A stretch of DNA of 13,706 bases from the NCBI GenBank assembly GCA_938003875.1, contig CALKWO010000356.1, forward strand, positions 1 through 13,706. Reading direction: 5' to 3'. A program made the position numbers and the translations under genes. The stretch is from an uncultured bacterium (GTDB taxonomy: Bacteria > Planctomycetota > Uabimicrobiia > Uabimicrobiales > JABWCH01). Below the pieces are notes generated by a model. That model was not told where the DNA came from. It made no database searches and worked only from the letters and a program-made list of their open reading frames with translations. This document shows, piece by piece, positions 7,365 through 13,706 of this stretch (position 1 is its first letter; the number at the start of each line of letters is the position of its first letter).

Positions 7365-9104
7365 ATGGCTATTTTTAAAATTATTCAACAGAATCTTTCT
7401 TCTCCAGAAATTGTCCATAAAGATATTTTGTGCTTTGGGCGTGCTCTATCTTGCGATAAAATACTCCAGGAAGATATTGTTTCTCTATATCATGCCAGCA
7501 TAGAATGGGACGGTAAAAATTTTTCTATACTGGACAAACAGAGCATTACGGGAACCTATCTGAACGATTCTCTTATAGACAAAGCTGTAATACTGAAAGA
7601 CCAGGATAGAATTTGTATAGGAAAGCATTTGTTCACTCTTTCTATAGTAGGAGACGAACTGACTTTATGGCAAGAAGAAGCTTTTCCTGCGCCTTCTGAT
7701 ATACAAAACCTAGCCTTGAACAAAAATTTTATTGCAATTTTTGCTTTGCTTTTTCTGTTTGGAATTTTGGTTCCTTCAGGTGTATGCTGGTCGGCCAGAG
7801 AGTATTTCTGGCAACCTGGTGCTTTGCATAATTTTCATACAGGCTATGATTGCAAAAGCTGCCATACGCCTTTCAGGGGTGTCGAGTCTGAAAAATGCGC
7901 TCAATGCCATGAGCGGGAATCTCAGGATAGCATACATCCTTATGCTGTTACAGCCCTGGATTGCGTCCTGTGCCATACAGAACACAAAAGCGGGGATCTT
8001 GGTAAAGATTTTCTTATCCAGAAAGAAGGATGGTGTGAGCAGTGCCATAAAAATCCGCATAAGAATCCTTTGAGCATGAAATTACAGAAAAAAGAAGAGA
8101 AAATTTCTTCTTTCCTCACGGGATTCAATCATAAAATTCATTTGGAAAAGGAAAAAGATCTTTCTTGTGTGGATTGCCATGAGGCGGATTCAACAAAAAA
8201 ACAAGGCTTTAGAAATGTCTCTTATGAAACCTGTCTTTTTTGCCATGAAGACAGAAAAGTAAAAAACCACGGCACAGGAACGATGTGCTTGCAATGCCAT
8301 GAGGGGTATGAAAAAAATATTTTTTTGCCTCTTCCTAAAAAAGAATCTCACGAAAATAAGATACGAAAGATCACTTTAAGCGGATCACATGAAATGGCGA
8401 AGGAAGAATGTTCTCAATGCCATAAAGGAAAGGAGATCCCTTTACCAATCAAACAAGTGAGTCGCTTTTCTCATTTTCAGCATCTTCCCGAAAAGCCAGG
8501 GGCAAAAGATTGTCTGTCTTGCCATAGCTCTGTTTTGGATATGGGAAATAACATGCGATGGGATGGAAGCGATGTATGTAAAAAATGCCATGGAGATATT
8601 GTAATAGAATTCCAAGAAGTAAAAGCCAATCAACTTCCCTTTTCCCATAAAAGCCATCTGGAAGGCATGAAAGCAAAGGCAAGAAATAATATCTTGTATC
8701 GGCAGGAATGCTTTGCCTGCCACACAATGAAAGACAAGGATTTTTCTTTTTTGCCTCAGGAAGATGTATGCAAAAAATGCCATTTGAACCATCAAAATTA
8801 TGGGAATTCTTATCAGGCTCTAAGCAATTGTAACTATTGCCATAATGGAATTTTTAAATCTTCTTTTCATCAAGGAAAGAAAAAAGAAAGAATGTACGAT
8901 TCTTTTTCACATTCTCAAAGCCCTCATAAAAGCATGGACTGTGAAAGTTGCCACAGGCAAAAGGAATCAAGTAGTTCTCAAGCATGGATTTCTCTGGATT
9001 TACAAACGTGTCAGAAATGTCATGATAGCAAGGAAGAAAAGAATCAAAAGTGCATTTATTGTCATGGATACCACTCGTTTTTTTCCCAAAAAAAATCCCC
9101 GTAA
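7365..9104 (+). CDS. FHA-domain, membrane-anchored 16-heme c-type cytochrome
   Basis: This 579-residue protein has an unusual architecture. Residues 20-95 form a forkhead-associated (FHA) domain: GR (25-26), S40 and H43, TGTYLN (62-67). The usual Arg of SRxH and Asn of NGT are Leu41 and Thr62. Residues 121-142 are one hydrophobic helix. From 155 to 567 there are 16 CXXCH heme sites, with first Cys at 163, 178, 200, 224, 268, 290, 308, 349, 383, 405, 449, 469, 489, 526, 549 and 563. Motifs of the type F[NS]HxxHL (254, 368, 426) precede several sites and probably supply distal His ligands, as in c7/c3-type modules. Topology: FHA in the cytoplasm, hemes outside the inner membrane. FHA domains bind phosphothreonine, so electron transfer could be tied to a Ser/Thr kinase signal; this is inference. 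The stop overlaps the upstream alternative start of the receiver gene. Confidence 0.94.
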   Translation: MAIFKIIQQNLSSPEIVHKDILCFGRALSCDKILQEDIVSLYHASIEWDGKNFSILDKQSITGTYLNDSLIDKAVILKDQDRICIGKHLFTLSIVGDELTLWQEEAFPAPSDIQNLALNKNFIAIFALLFLFGILVPSGVCWSAREYFWQPGALHNFHTGYDCKSCHTPFRGVESEKCAQCHERESQDSIHPYAVTALDCVLCHTEHKSGDLGKDFLIQKEGWCEQCHKNPHKNPLSMKLQKKEEKISSFLTGFNHKIHLEKEKDLSCVDCHEADSTKKQGFRNVSYETCLFCHEDRKVKNHGTGTMCLQCHEGYEKNIFLPLPKKESHENKIRKITLSGSHEMAKEECSQCHKGKEIPLPIKQVSRFSHFQHLPEKPGAKDCLSCHSSVLDMGNNMRWDGSDVCKKCHGDIVIEFQEVKANQLPFSHKSHLEGMKAKARNNILYRQECFACHTMKDKDFSFLPQEDVCKKCHLNHQNYGNSYQALSNCNYCHNGIFKSSFHQGKKKERMYDSFSHSQSPHKSMDCESCHRQKESSSSQAWISLDLQTCQKCHDSKEEKNQKCIYCHGYHSFFSQKKSP

Positions 9105-9105
9105 T

Positions 9106-9111
9106 GAGGAG
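9106..9111 (+). promoter_or_regulatory. Strong ribosome binding site favouring a TTG start
   Basis: GAGGAG lies 7 bases before TTG 9119. The in-frame ATG at 9104, which overlaps the cytochrome stop as TAATG, has no Shine-Dalgarno before it and would place this site inside the coding region. Confidence 0.6.
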
Positions 9112-9118
9112 AAAAATT

Positions 9119-9517
9119 TTGAATACACGACAACCTTCACAAAAAATTTTGATTGCGGATGACCATGCCATACATTTGAATTTTATCAAAGAACTTATCA
9201 AACAGTTGGGGTTTGAAGTGATAGAAACAACAGATGGAAAAAAAATGCTGGAGCAGGCGAAAAAAAGTCCGCCTGATTTGATTTTAATGGATATTTTTAT
9301 GCCTGGCATGGATGGCTATACTGCGCTTACGCATTTAAGAGGCATTCCCAGTCTGTCGAAAATACCTGTAATTCTTATGTCTGCCCATTCGGATGTACAA
9401 TCCCATCAGTATATAATCAGTGCTTTTGAAAAGGTAGATTTTTTGCCTAAACCGATTGAAATAGAGCTCCTCCAGACAAAACTCATTCAAATGGGATGCA
9501 ACCCCAGGAAGTTATAA
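9119..9517 (+). CDS. Stand-alone response-regulator receiver domain
   Basis: Single-domain receiver of 132 residues from TTG 9119 (137 if ATG 9104 is used). All phosphorylation-site residues are present: the acidic pair D14-D15 in LIADDH, phosphoacceptor D58 in LILMDIFMPGMDG, S88 in VILMSAH, and K111 in FLPKP. It should accept a phosphate from a histidine kinase, but none is encoded in the window. With no DNA-binding or enzymatic output domain it probably acts by protein contact, as CheY-like proteins do. It sits 14 bases after the FHA-cytochrome stop and 1 base before the pseudo-ATPase ATG, so translation of the three is probably coupled. An effect on either neighbour is an inference from context. 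Confidence 0.92.
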   Translation: MNTRQPSQKILIADDHAIHLNFIKELIKQLGFEVIETTDGKKMLEQAKKSPPDLILMDIFMPGMDGYTALTHLRGIPSLSKIPVILMSAHSDVQSHQYIISAFEKVDFLPKPIEIELLQTKLIQMGCNPRKL

Positions 9518-9518
9518 G

Positions 9519-11117
9519 ATGGCTACAAAAGAAGCAGATGTACAATTAGAAAATATTTTAAATGCCTACGATATTGTCAATGAACAAGATATGGAAGAGG
9601 CAAGAAGGCATGCTCAGGATACAGGAAAAGACCTTGCTTCGGTTTTAATCGATCTAGGAAAGGTAACAGAAGAAAGCATTGCTTTTGCTATAGCCAGTGA
9701 GCTAGGCGTGCCCTTTTTACAGGTAGTTTCAGAGATGCTGGATAAAGAGAAGCTCCAGCAGTATTCTCCTGAAACTCTTTGGAAATGCCGTGCTATCCCT
9801 TTATTCCAGGGCGATAATGAAGTCCTCATCGTTATGAGTAACCCACTCAATACCGATTTGAGAGCCGAACTTGTGGAAATGTTCGATGTCGTGAATATCC
9901 ATTTTGCGGTTGGAACAACGAGTGCTATCGTTGCTTTGCTGAAAGAATGCTTTAAAAGTCTTACTATGCATGATTCTAAAGCACTCGCTGGATCAGCAGA
10001 GGATCAAATCGAGGACCCTGGAGCAGTACTCTTTGTTTTTCGCCATCTGAGCAAAGCCTTTCAGAGCAATGCACAAGAGATCCATTTTACACCAGAAGGG
10101 AACGAACTGGTCGTATACTATCGCATTCAGGGAAAGATGGTTCAGCAAGAGAGATCTCCCATTTCTTTTTCTCTGGCAGTCTCTTCCCGTTTGAAAATTT
10201 TAGGGGGGGCGTTGCCATCTGTAAGGGAAGTTCCGAAAAAGACCATACAAACCATGCTACAGGGTAGGCAAGTCAAATTGAATCTTAGCATTTTGTCAGG
10301 GAATTCGGGGGATGTTATGACCCTTGCCTTTGAGGCAACTTCCCAAAAGAATATCTTTTTCTCTTTGCCAAGAAGTAGCAATATCTCTAAAGACATTGAA
10401 GAATTGCAAAAAATTCCGAATGGATTGATTCTTCTTGTGAATCCCGACAATCATGTGACCCGCAGCCTTGCTCACTGCCTTTTAGCAAAATACCAGGCCA
10501 ATGGATACAAAAGTTTTTCTGTGGAGATAGGCATCCTGGAAAAGACAGATACAGTCTTTCAGATAGACAGAAATATACTGCCTTTTTCCTTTGAAAGCCT
10601 GCTATATGGTAATCCTGATGCTCTATACATAGAAGGAAATATTCCCGATCAGTACTGGCAGCAAATTTTGTTGAGAAGATTGGTGCTGCTTTCTGTATCT
10701 GCTGCTAGTTCTACGGACGCTTTATCTTGGGCTGTACGCCGTATCCCAGAAATTTATCTTTCGAGGGTTCTGAGAAGTATAATTGTTTTTGCACCTATTT
10801 CTTTTCTTTGTCCTAAATGTACTAAAAATATTTCATTGCCTGGTTTTTTTCTTCAATCCGACCCTGCTTTAGCCGATGTGATTGCTAAAGGATCAACAGG
10901 ATGCGATTTTTGTGAAAACACAGGGTACAAAGAGGAAACCATTCTGTGGAATTGCATCTGGGCGGATAGAAGCTTACGCGAATTGATTGCCAATGGCCCT
11001 TCTCGCTATGATATAGCTCATCATCTGGAAGACTATGGCAATTCTCTATTTCAACAAATGACACTTTTGCTTTCAGAAGGTAAAATATGTCCGGAACAAC
11101 TATGGCCTTATATTTAA
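9519..11117 (+). CDS. GspE/PilB-family pseudo-ATPase with intact zinc cysteines
   Basis: This 532-residue protein is built like type II secretion/type IV pilus assembly ATPases. Residues about 8-145 match the GspE/PilB N-terminal (MshEN-like) domain. AQEIHFTPEGNELVVYYRIQGKM (split at 185-199 and 200-207) corresponds to the SDIHIEP...YRIDG region. PNGLILL (300-306) leads into the P-loop position. There GPTGSGKT is replaced by NPDNHVTR (308-315), with Thr314 at the Lys position. The Walker B block DPDxxxxGEIRD reads NPDALYIEGNIPD (365-377), and the LHTN motif is also lost. The zinc-binding cysteines survive as CPKC (431-434) and CDFC (462-465), followed by ENTGY. The fold is thus kept but ATP hydrolysis is not expected. 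AGGAAG at 9506-9511 supports the ATG. No other pilus or secretion gene is in the window. Confidence 0.87.
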   Translation: MATKEADVQLENILNAYDIVNEQDMEEARRHAQDTGKDLASVLIDLGKVTEESIAFAIASELGVPFLQVVSEMLDKEKLQQYSPETLWKCRAIPLFQGDNEVLIVMSNPLNTDLRAELVEMFDVVNIHFAVGTTSAIVALLKECFKSLTMHDSKALAGSAEDQIEDPGAVLFVFRHLSKAFQSNAQEIHFTPEGNELVVYYRIQGKMVQQERSPISFSLAVSSRLKILGGALPSVREVPKKTIQTMLQGRQVKLNLSILSGNSGDVMTLAFEATSQKNIFFSLPRSSNISKDIEELQKIPNGLILLVNPDNHVTRSLAHCLLAKYQANGYKSFSVEIGILEKTDTVFQIDRNILPFSFESLLYGNPDALYIEGNIPDQYWQQILLRRLVLLSVSAASSTDALSWAVRRIPEIYLSRVLRSIIVFAPISFLCPKCTKNISLPGFFLQSDPALADVIAKGSTGCDFCENTGYKEETILWNCIWADRSLRELIANGPSRYDIAHHLEDYGNSLFQQMTLLLSEGKICPEQLWPYI

Positions 11118-11132
11118 TCGGAGGATTTTATA

Positions 11133-12437
11133 ATGTTTCCACAAGATATTATTATGAAAAAACGCGATGGAAATGTTTTAAACAGAGAAGAAATTGAATA
11201 CTTTGTCAGAGGAGTCGTGGATGGATATTTTCAAGACTACCAGAGTTCCGCTCTTTTAATGGCTATTTTCCTGAGAGGAATGAATGCTCAGGAAACAAGC
11301 TATCTGACTCAGGCTATGATGAATTCTGGCGAAGTCCTTTCTTTTCCTGGCATTTCCAAACCCAAAGTAGACAAGCATTCTACAGGGGGGGTGGGAGATA
11401 AGGTTTCTCTTATCCTTGCACCTCTTGCAGCTTGTTGTGGACTATGCGTGCCCATGATTAGTGGTCGTGGATTGGGACATACAGGGGGAACTCTCGATAA
11501 ACTAGAATCCATGCAAGGATTTAGGGTAGACCTCTCGCCCAAAGAATTCGAAAAGCAGCTTGAAAAGCTTGGGGTGTCCATGATTGGGCAAACCAGCAAT
11601 ATAGCACCTGCTGATAAAAAGCTCTATGCCTTGCGAGATGTGACAGGAACGGTCGAAAGTATCCCTTTGATCTGTGCCAGCATCATGAGCAAAAAGCTAG
11701 CAGAGGGAATTGATTCCCTGGTTCTGGATGTAAAATACGGAAAAGGGGCTTTCATGAAATCCTTTACCGATGCAAAGACTTTGGCCAGCAACATGGTAGA
11801 GATAGGCAAAAATATGAACCGTCCTACCGTGGCTCTTTTGACAGATATGAACCAACCATTAGGAGAGATGGTTGGAAATGCTCTGGAAATGATAGAATCT
11901 TTTGAATGCTTGAAGGGGCGAGGCCCAAAAGATTTGCAGTATATCACTATAGAACTCACTGCGCATATGGTTGTTTTAGGAAATCTGGAAAAAGACATAC
12001 AAAAAGCCAGAAAGCTGGTAGAAGAAAAGCTTTTGTCAGGCATTGCCCTGGAAAAAATGAAAGAAATCATTGCCTATCAAGGTGGCAACCCTAAAGTAGC
12101 AGACGACTATAGTCTTTTGCCTAAAGCAAAATACCAGGAAGCCTTCTGTTCGTCGCAAAAAGGATATGTCTATGAAATCGAAGCACTGAAAGTGGGCATA
12201 GCAGGGATGGTTCTGGGAGCTGGAAGAGAGACAATCCAGGACAAAATCAACCCTGCTGTAGGGTTTACAGACCTTGCCAAGATTGGCGATGAAGTACAGC
12301 CAGGAGATAGGCTTTGTACGATCCACTACGACGATGAATGCAAAAAACAAGAAGCAACGCGACTTTTGGAAAAAGCCTTTATCATAAAAGAAGCAAAACC
12401 GCCTGCACAAGAGCTGATCCGCGAGGTCATTTCCTGA
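11133..12437 (+). CDS. deoA: Pyrimidine-nucleoside / thymidine phosphorylase
   Basis: Phosphorolyses thymidine and related pyrimidine (deoxy)nucleosides to base plus (deoxy)ribose-1-phosphate, in the cytoplasm, for nucleoside salvage and catabolism. At 434 residues it matches the family length (DeoA about 440, Pdp about 433). Clear motifs: KKRDG near the start, KHSTGGVGDK (81-90), the family signature SGRGLGHTGGTLDKLE (110-125), PADKKLYALRD, SIMSKKLAEG, and DVKYGKGAFM. The central and C-terminal domains appear complete. Sequence alone does not separate thymidine-specific DeoA from broader Pdp enzymes. GGAGG at 11120-11124 lies 8 bases before the ATG, the best ribosome binding site in the run, 15 bases after the previous stop. 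It is the last gene of the plus-strand run and is followed by an inverted repeat with a T-rich flank. Confidence 0.96.
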   Translation: MFPQDIIMKKRDGNVLNREEIEYFVRGVVDGYFQDYQSSALLMAIFLRGMNAQETSYLTQAMMNSGEVLSFPGISKPKVDKHSTGGVGDKVSLILAPLAACCGLCVPMISGRGLGHTGGTLDKLESMQGFRVDLSPKEFEKQLEKLGVSMIGQTSNIAPADKKLYALRDVTGTVESIPLICASIMSKKLAEGIDSLVLDVKYGKGAFMKSFTDAKTLASNMVEIGKNMNRPTVALLTDMNQPLGEMVGNALEMIESFECLKGRGPKDLQYITIELTAHMVVLGNLEKDIQKARKLVEEKLLSGIALEKMKEIIAYQGGNPKVADDYSLLPKAKYQEAFCSSQKGYVYEIEALKVGIAGMVLGAGRETIQDKINPAVGFTDLAKIGDEVQPGDRLCTIHYDDECKKQEATRLLEKAFIIKEAKPPAQELIREVIS

Positions 12438-12489
12438 TCGGATTAGTCACTTATGACTGAAATCTCGTACAAAAGTGTAAAGATTTTTC

Positions 12490-12566
12490 ACCACAGAGAG
12501 GCAGAGAGCGCAGAGAGGAATAAAAAATATAAAAATTTTTCTCTGCGACCTCTGCGCCTCTGCGGT
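12490..12566. repeat. Imperfect inverted repeat with 26-base arms, possible terminator
   Basis: The left arm (12490-12515, ACCACAGAG...CGCAGAG) and right arm (12541-12566, CTCTGCG...CTCTGCGGT) pair at about 21 of 26 positions around a 25-base A/T-rich loop. A T-rich tract (12570-12582) follows on the plus strand. The hairpin lies 52 bases after the deoA stop and could end that transcript. The CACAGAG/CTCTGCG wording resembles inverted repeats dispersed in many unrelated bacterial genomes; this is from memory and only one copy is in the window. ACGG (12587-12590) and CCGT (12596-12599) form a further small inverted repeat downstream. Confidence 0.75.
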
Positions 12567-12631
12567 AAATTTTTTTCTTTTTGATTACGGTTTATCCGTG
12601 TTAGGTAACATTTTTATAGAAAGGGAATTTT

Positions 12632-12874
12632 ATGAATATAGAAGCTTTACGTCAGTTTTTTATGATTAGCACCATTATTTCTGGTGTTATGCTTGTCTTT
12701 ACAGCCTTGGTCTGTAGCTTTGCTACAGGATGGATATATAAAATACACAGCAAATTCTATCCTATGCCAAGAGAAACCTTCAATGTTGTGCTTTATTGCA
12801 TGGTCGGATTTTTCAAAATTTTGTTTTTCTTTGTTTTTCTTATTCCCTATGTTACTCTTTTGTTGATGAAATAG
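12632..12874 (+). CDS. Small two-helix membrane protein, DUF6868-like
   Basis: This 80-residue protein has two hydrophobic helices, about residues 10-33 and 53-78, joined by a short basic loop holding WIYKIHSKFYPM. An N-terminal LRQFF, the central KIHSKFY and a C-terminal FFKILFFF...IPYVTLLL resemble DUF6868, a family of small inner-membrane proteins without known function. That assignment is by recall of the pattern. AAGGGA at 12621-12626 lies 5 bases before the ATG. Its stop is 18 bases before the next gene, so the two are probably cotranscribed, but nothing else links them. Confidence 0.72.
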   Translation: MNIEALRQFFMISTIISGVMLVFTALVCSFATGWIYKIHSKFYPMPRETFNVVLYCMVGFFKILFFFVFLIPYVTLLLMK

Positions 12875-12892
12875 ATAAAAGGAGAAAACACT

Positions 12893-13495
12893 ATGAAAAA
12901 AATCATTCTATTCCTATGTTTTCTGCTATTGATGCAGAGCTTTGGATTCTCTGTGGTCATCACTTTTGAAGATCTGGCCAGGTTTGTATATGTGACCAAC
13001 CAGTATCAAGCACAGGGCGTTATCTTTTCTTATAGCGGGAATTATGGACAGACAGGAAGCGTATCTGTTCCTGATTTCGGAGTATATCCTTTTGGTGGTG
13101 ATGCCCCGATGGCTCTTTGTTATGGTGGCCCTGGAGATAAGCTAACATTTCGCTTTGTAACCCCAGGGGGAACCAATGGCATTACAGATTATGTGAATTT
13201 TCGTATTGGAGACGGCGATAGTGCTTCTGAAACCTTTCGTGTCTCTTTTTTTGATATAAATGCGAATTTGTTGCATTATGAAGACCATACAACGTATTCA
13301 GGTGCAGTTGATGGAGGCGTGGATGTTATCTATTCTCAGGCTGGAATCCATAAGGTCGAAATTTTGGGATTGCCTGGTCAAAGTGGTGGCTCCATGGATG
13401 ATCTTGTCTTCAACCCTGTCCAGGCTGTTCCTGAAGCATCTTCTCTTATGTGTGTCTTATTGACAATACTCTATCTATTCTGGATAAAAAAATAA
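12893..13495 (+). CDS. Secreted protein with PEP-CTERM-like C-terminal tail
   Basis: Exported protein of 200 residues. Residues 1-20 are a signal peptide: KK, then a hydrophobic core. The body starts ITFEDL (23-28) and includes QYQAQGVIFSYSG (37-49), a pattern common in secreted beta-sandwich PEP-CTERM proteins, and DDLVFNP (169-175) near the end. The tail reads VPEASSL (179-185), a hydrophobic stretch (185-197) and KK at the terminus. That is the order of a PEP-CTERM sorting signal, with Ala where the second Pro of PEP is usual and Lys in place of Arg. It would be handled by an exosortase, which is not in the window. The function of the body is unknown. AAGGAG at 12879-12884 lies 8 bases before the ATG. 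Confidence 0.75.
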   Translation: MKKIILFLCFLLLMQSFGFSVVITFEDLARFVYVTNQYQAQGVIFSYSGNYGQTGSVSVPDFGVYPFGGDAPMALCYGGPGDKLTFRFVTPGGTNGITDYVNFRIGDGDSASETFRVSFFDINANLLHYEDHTTYSGAVDGGVDVIYSQAGIHKVEILGLPGQSGGSMDDLVFNPVQAVPEASSLMCVLLTILYLFWIKK

Positions 13496-13530
13496 CAAAT
13501 TATTTCGCCTATTGAGAGATAATGGAGAAA

Positions 13531-13600
13531 AGACGCAGGGATTGCGCTGGCGTTCGGCTTTGGAGAAGAGCTGACTTTTTCGGCGCAACCCTGCGGCTAC
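13531..13600. repeat. Intergenic hairpin repeat, copy 3
   Basis: It aligns without gaps to copies 1 and 2 over the hairpin. Both arms (13534-13547 and 13583-13595) are identical to copy 1, while about 8 of the 30 loop bases differ. As with copies 1 and 2, the preceding sequence contains ATGGAG a few bases upstream, so the unit may start near 13522. It sits 35 bases after the stop of the PEP-CTERM-like gene, again at a gene 3' end. Beyond it, 13601-13706 is AT-rich and shows no gene. Confidence 0.85.
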
Positions 13601-13706
13601 AATCTATTGCAAGACAAAATTTTAAAACTTATGGGAAATGAAGGATCATACATAATTTGACAATGTTAAATCTGGATTATTGATTACCAAGAGCTTACGA
13701 AAGATT

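Noticed and set aside
8442..8795. Minus-strand open frames inside the multiheme cytochrome gene
   Set aside because: They are antisense shadows: the plus frame has regularly spaced CXXCH motifs, and the minus frames show no recognisable domain or ribosome binding site.
9050..9103. Upstream ATG for the receiver gene, inside the cytochrome gene
   Set aside because: It would overlap the cytochrome by 55 bases and adds residues not typical of receivers. Better starts exist at 9104 and 9119.
12445..12458. AGTCA-CTTA-TGACT mini-hairpin just after deoA as terminator
   Set aside because: The stem is only five pairs and is not followed by a T-run. The larger inverted repeat downstream is a better candidate.
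13657..13686. Promoter starting with a perfect TTGACA near the right end
   Set aside because: No good -10 box lies 16-18 bases downstream: at 17 the hexamer is TTGATT, a 3/6 match. No gene follows inside the window.

Overview
The window looks like chromosomal DNA of a Gram-negative, AT-rich (roughly 40% GC by eye), probably uncultivated bacterium. Evidence for an outer membrane and anaerobic-type respiration: a porin with a signal peptide, a coiled coil and a terminal Phe; a membrane-anchored 16-heme c-type cytochrome; and a secreted protein with a PEP-CTERM-like tail. The multi-domain fusions (nucleotide-transporter-like/HEAT/cyclic-nucleotide-binding and FHA/multiheme), together with intergenic hairpin repeats, would fit a planctomycete or another PVC-type lineage, but no rRNA or marker gene is present, so the phylum is a guess.

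Layout: (1) 1-175, two tandem copies of a hairpin repeat next to the 3' end of a minus-strand DcaP-like porin (186-1556). (2) A 145-base intergenic region with promoter-like elements on both strands. (3) Plus-strand pair 1702-6264: a stand-alone E2-type acyltransferase-like protein lacking the catalytic His, then a 1245-residue transporter-like protein with HEAT repeats and two cyclic-nucleotide-binding domains. (4) Plus-strand run 6419-12437 of five tightly packed genes: proline dehydrogenase, FHA/16-heme cytochrome, stand-alone receiver, PilB/GspE-family pseudo-ATPase, and pyrimidine-nucleoside/thymidine phosphorylase. (5) 12438-12631, an imperfect 26-bp-arm inverted repeat with T-rich flank. 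(6) Two-gene unit 12632-13495: a small two-helix membrane protein (DUF6868-like) and a secreted PEP-CTERM-like protein. (7) A third copy of the hairpin repeat at 13531-13600 and a gene-free end.

How the genes may work together: proline dehydrogenase and pyrimidine-nucleoside phosphorylase are catabolic enzymes. Between them lie three genes that read as a signalling/electron-transfer module: a cytoplasmic FHA domain coupled through one membrane helix to 16 extracytoplasmic hemes, a receiver domain with no output domain, and a type II secretion/type IV pilus-like ATPase whose P-loop and Walker B are destroyed while its zinc-binding cysteines remain. The FHA-cytochrome, receiver and pseudo-ATPase are nearly contiguous (1-14 base spacings), and this trio is the best candidate for an undescribed system. 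Its function is inference only.
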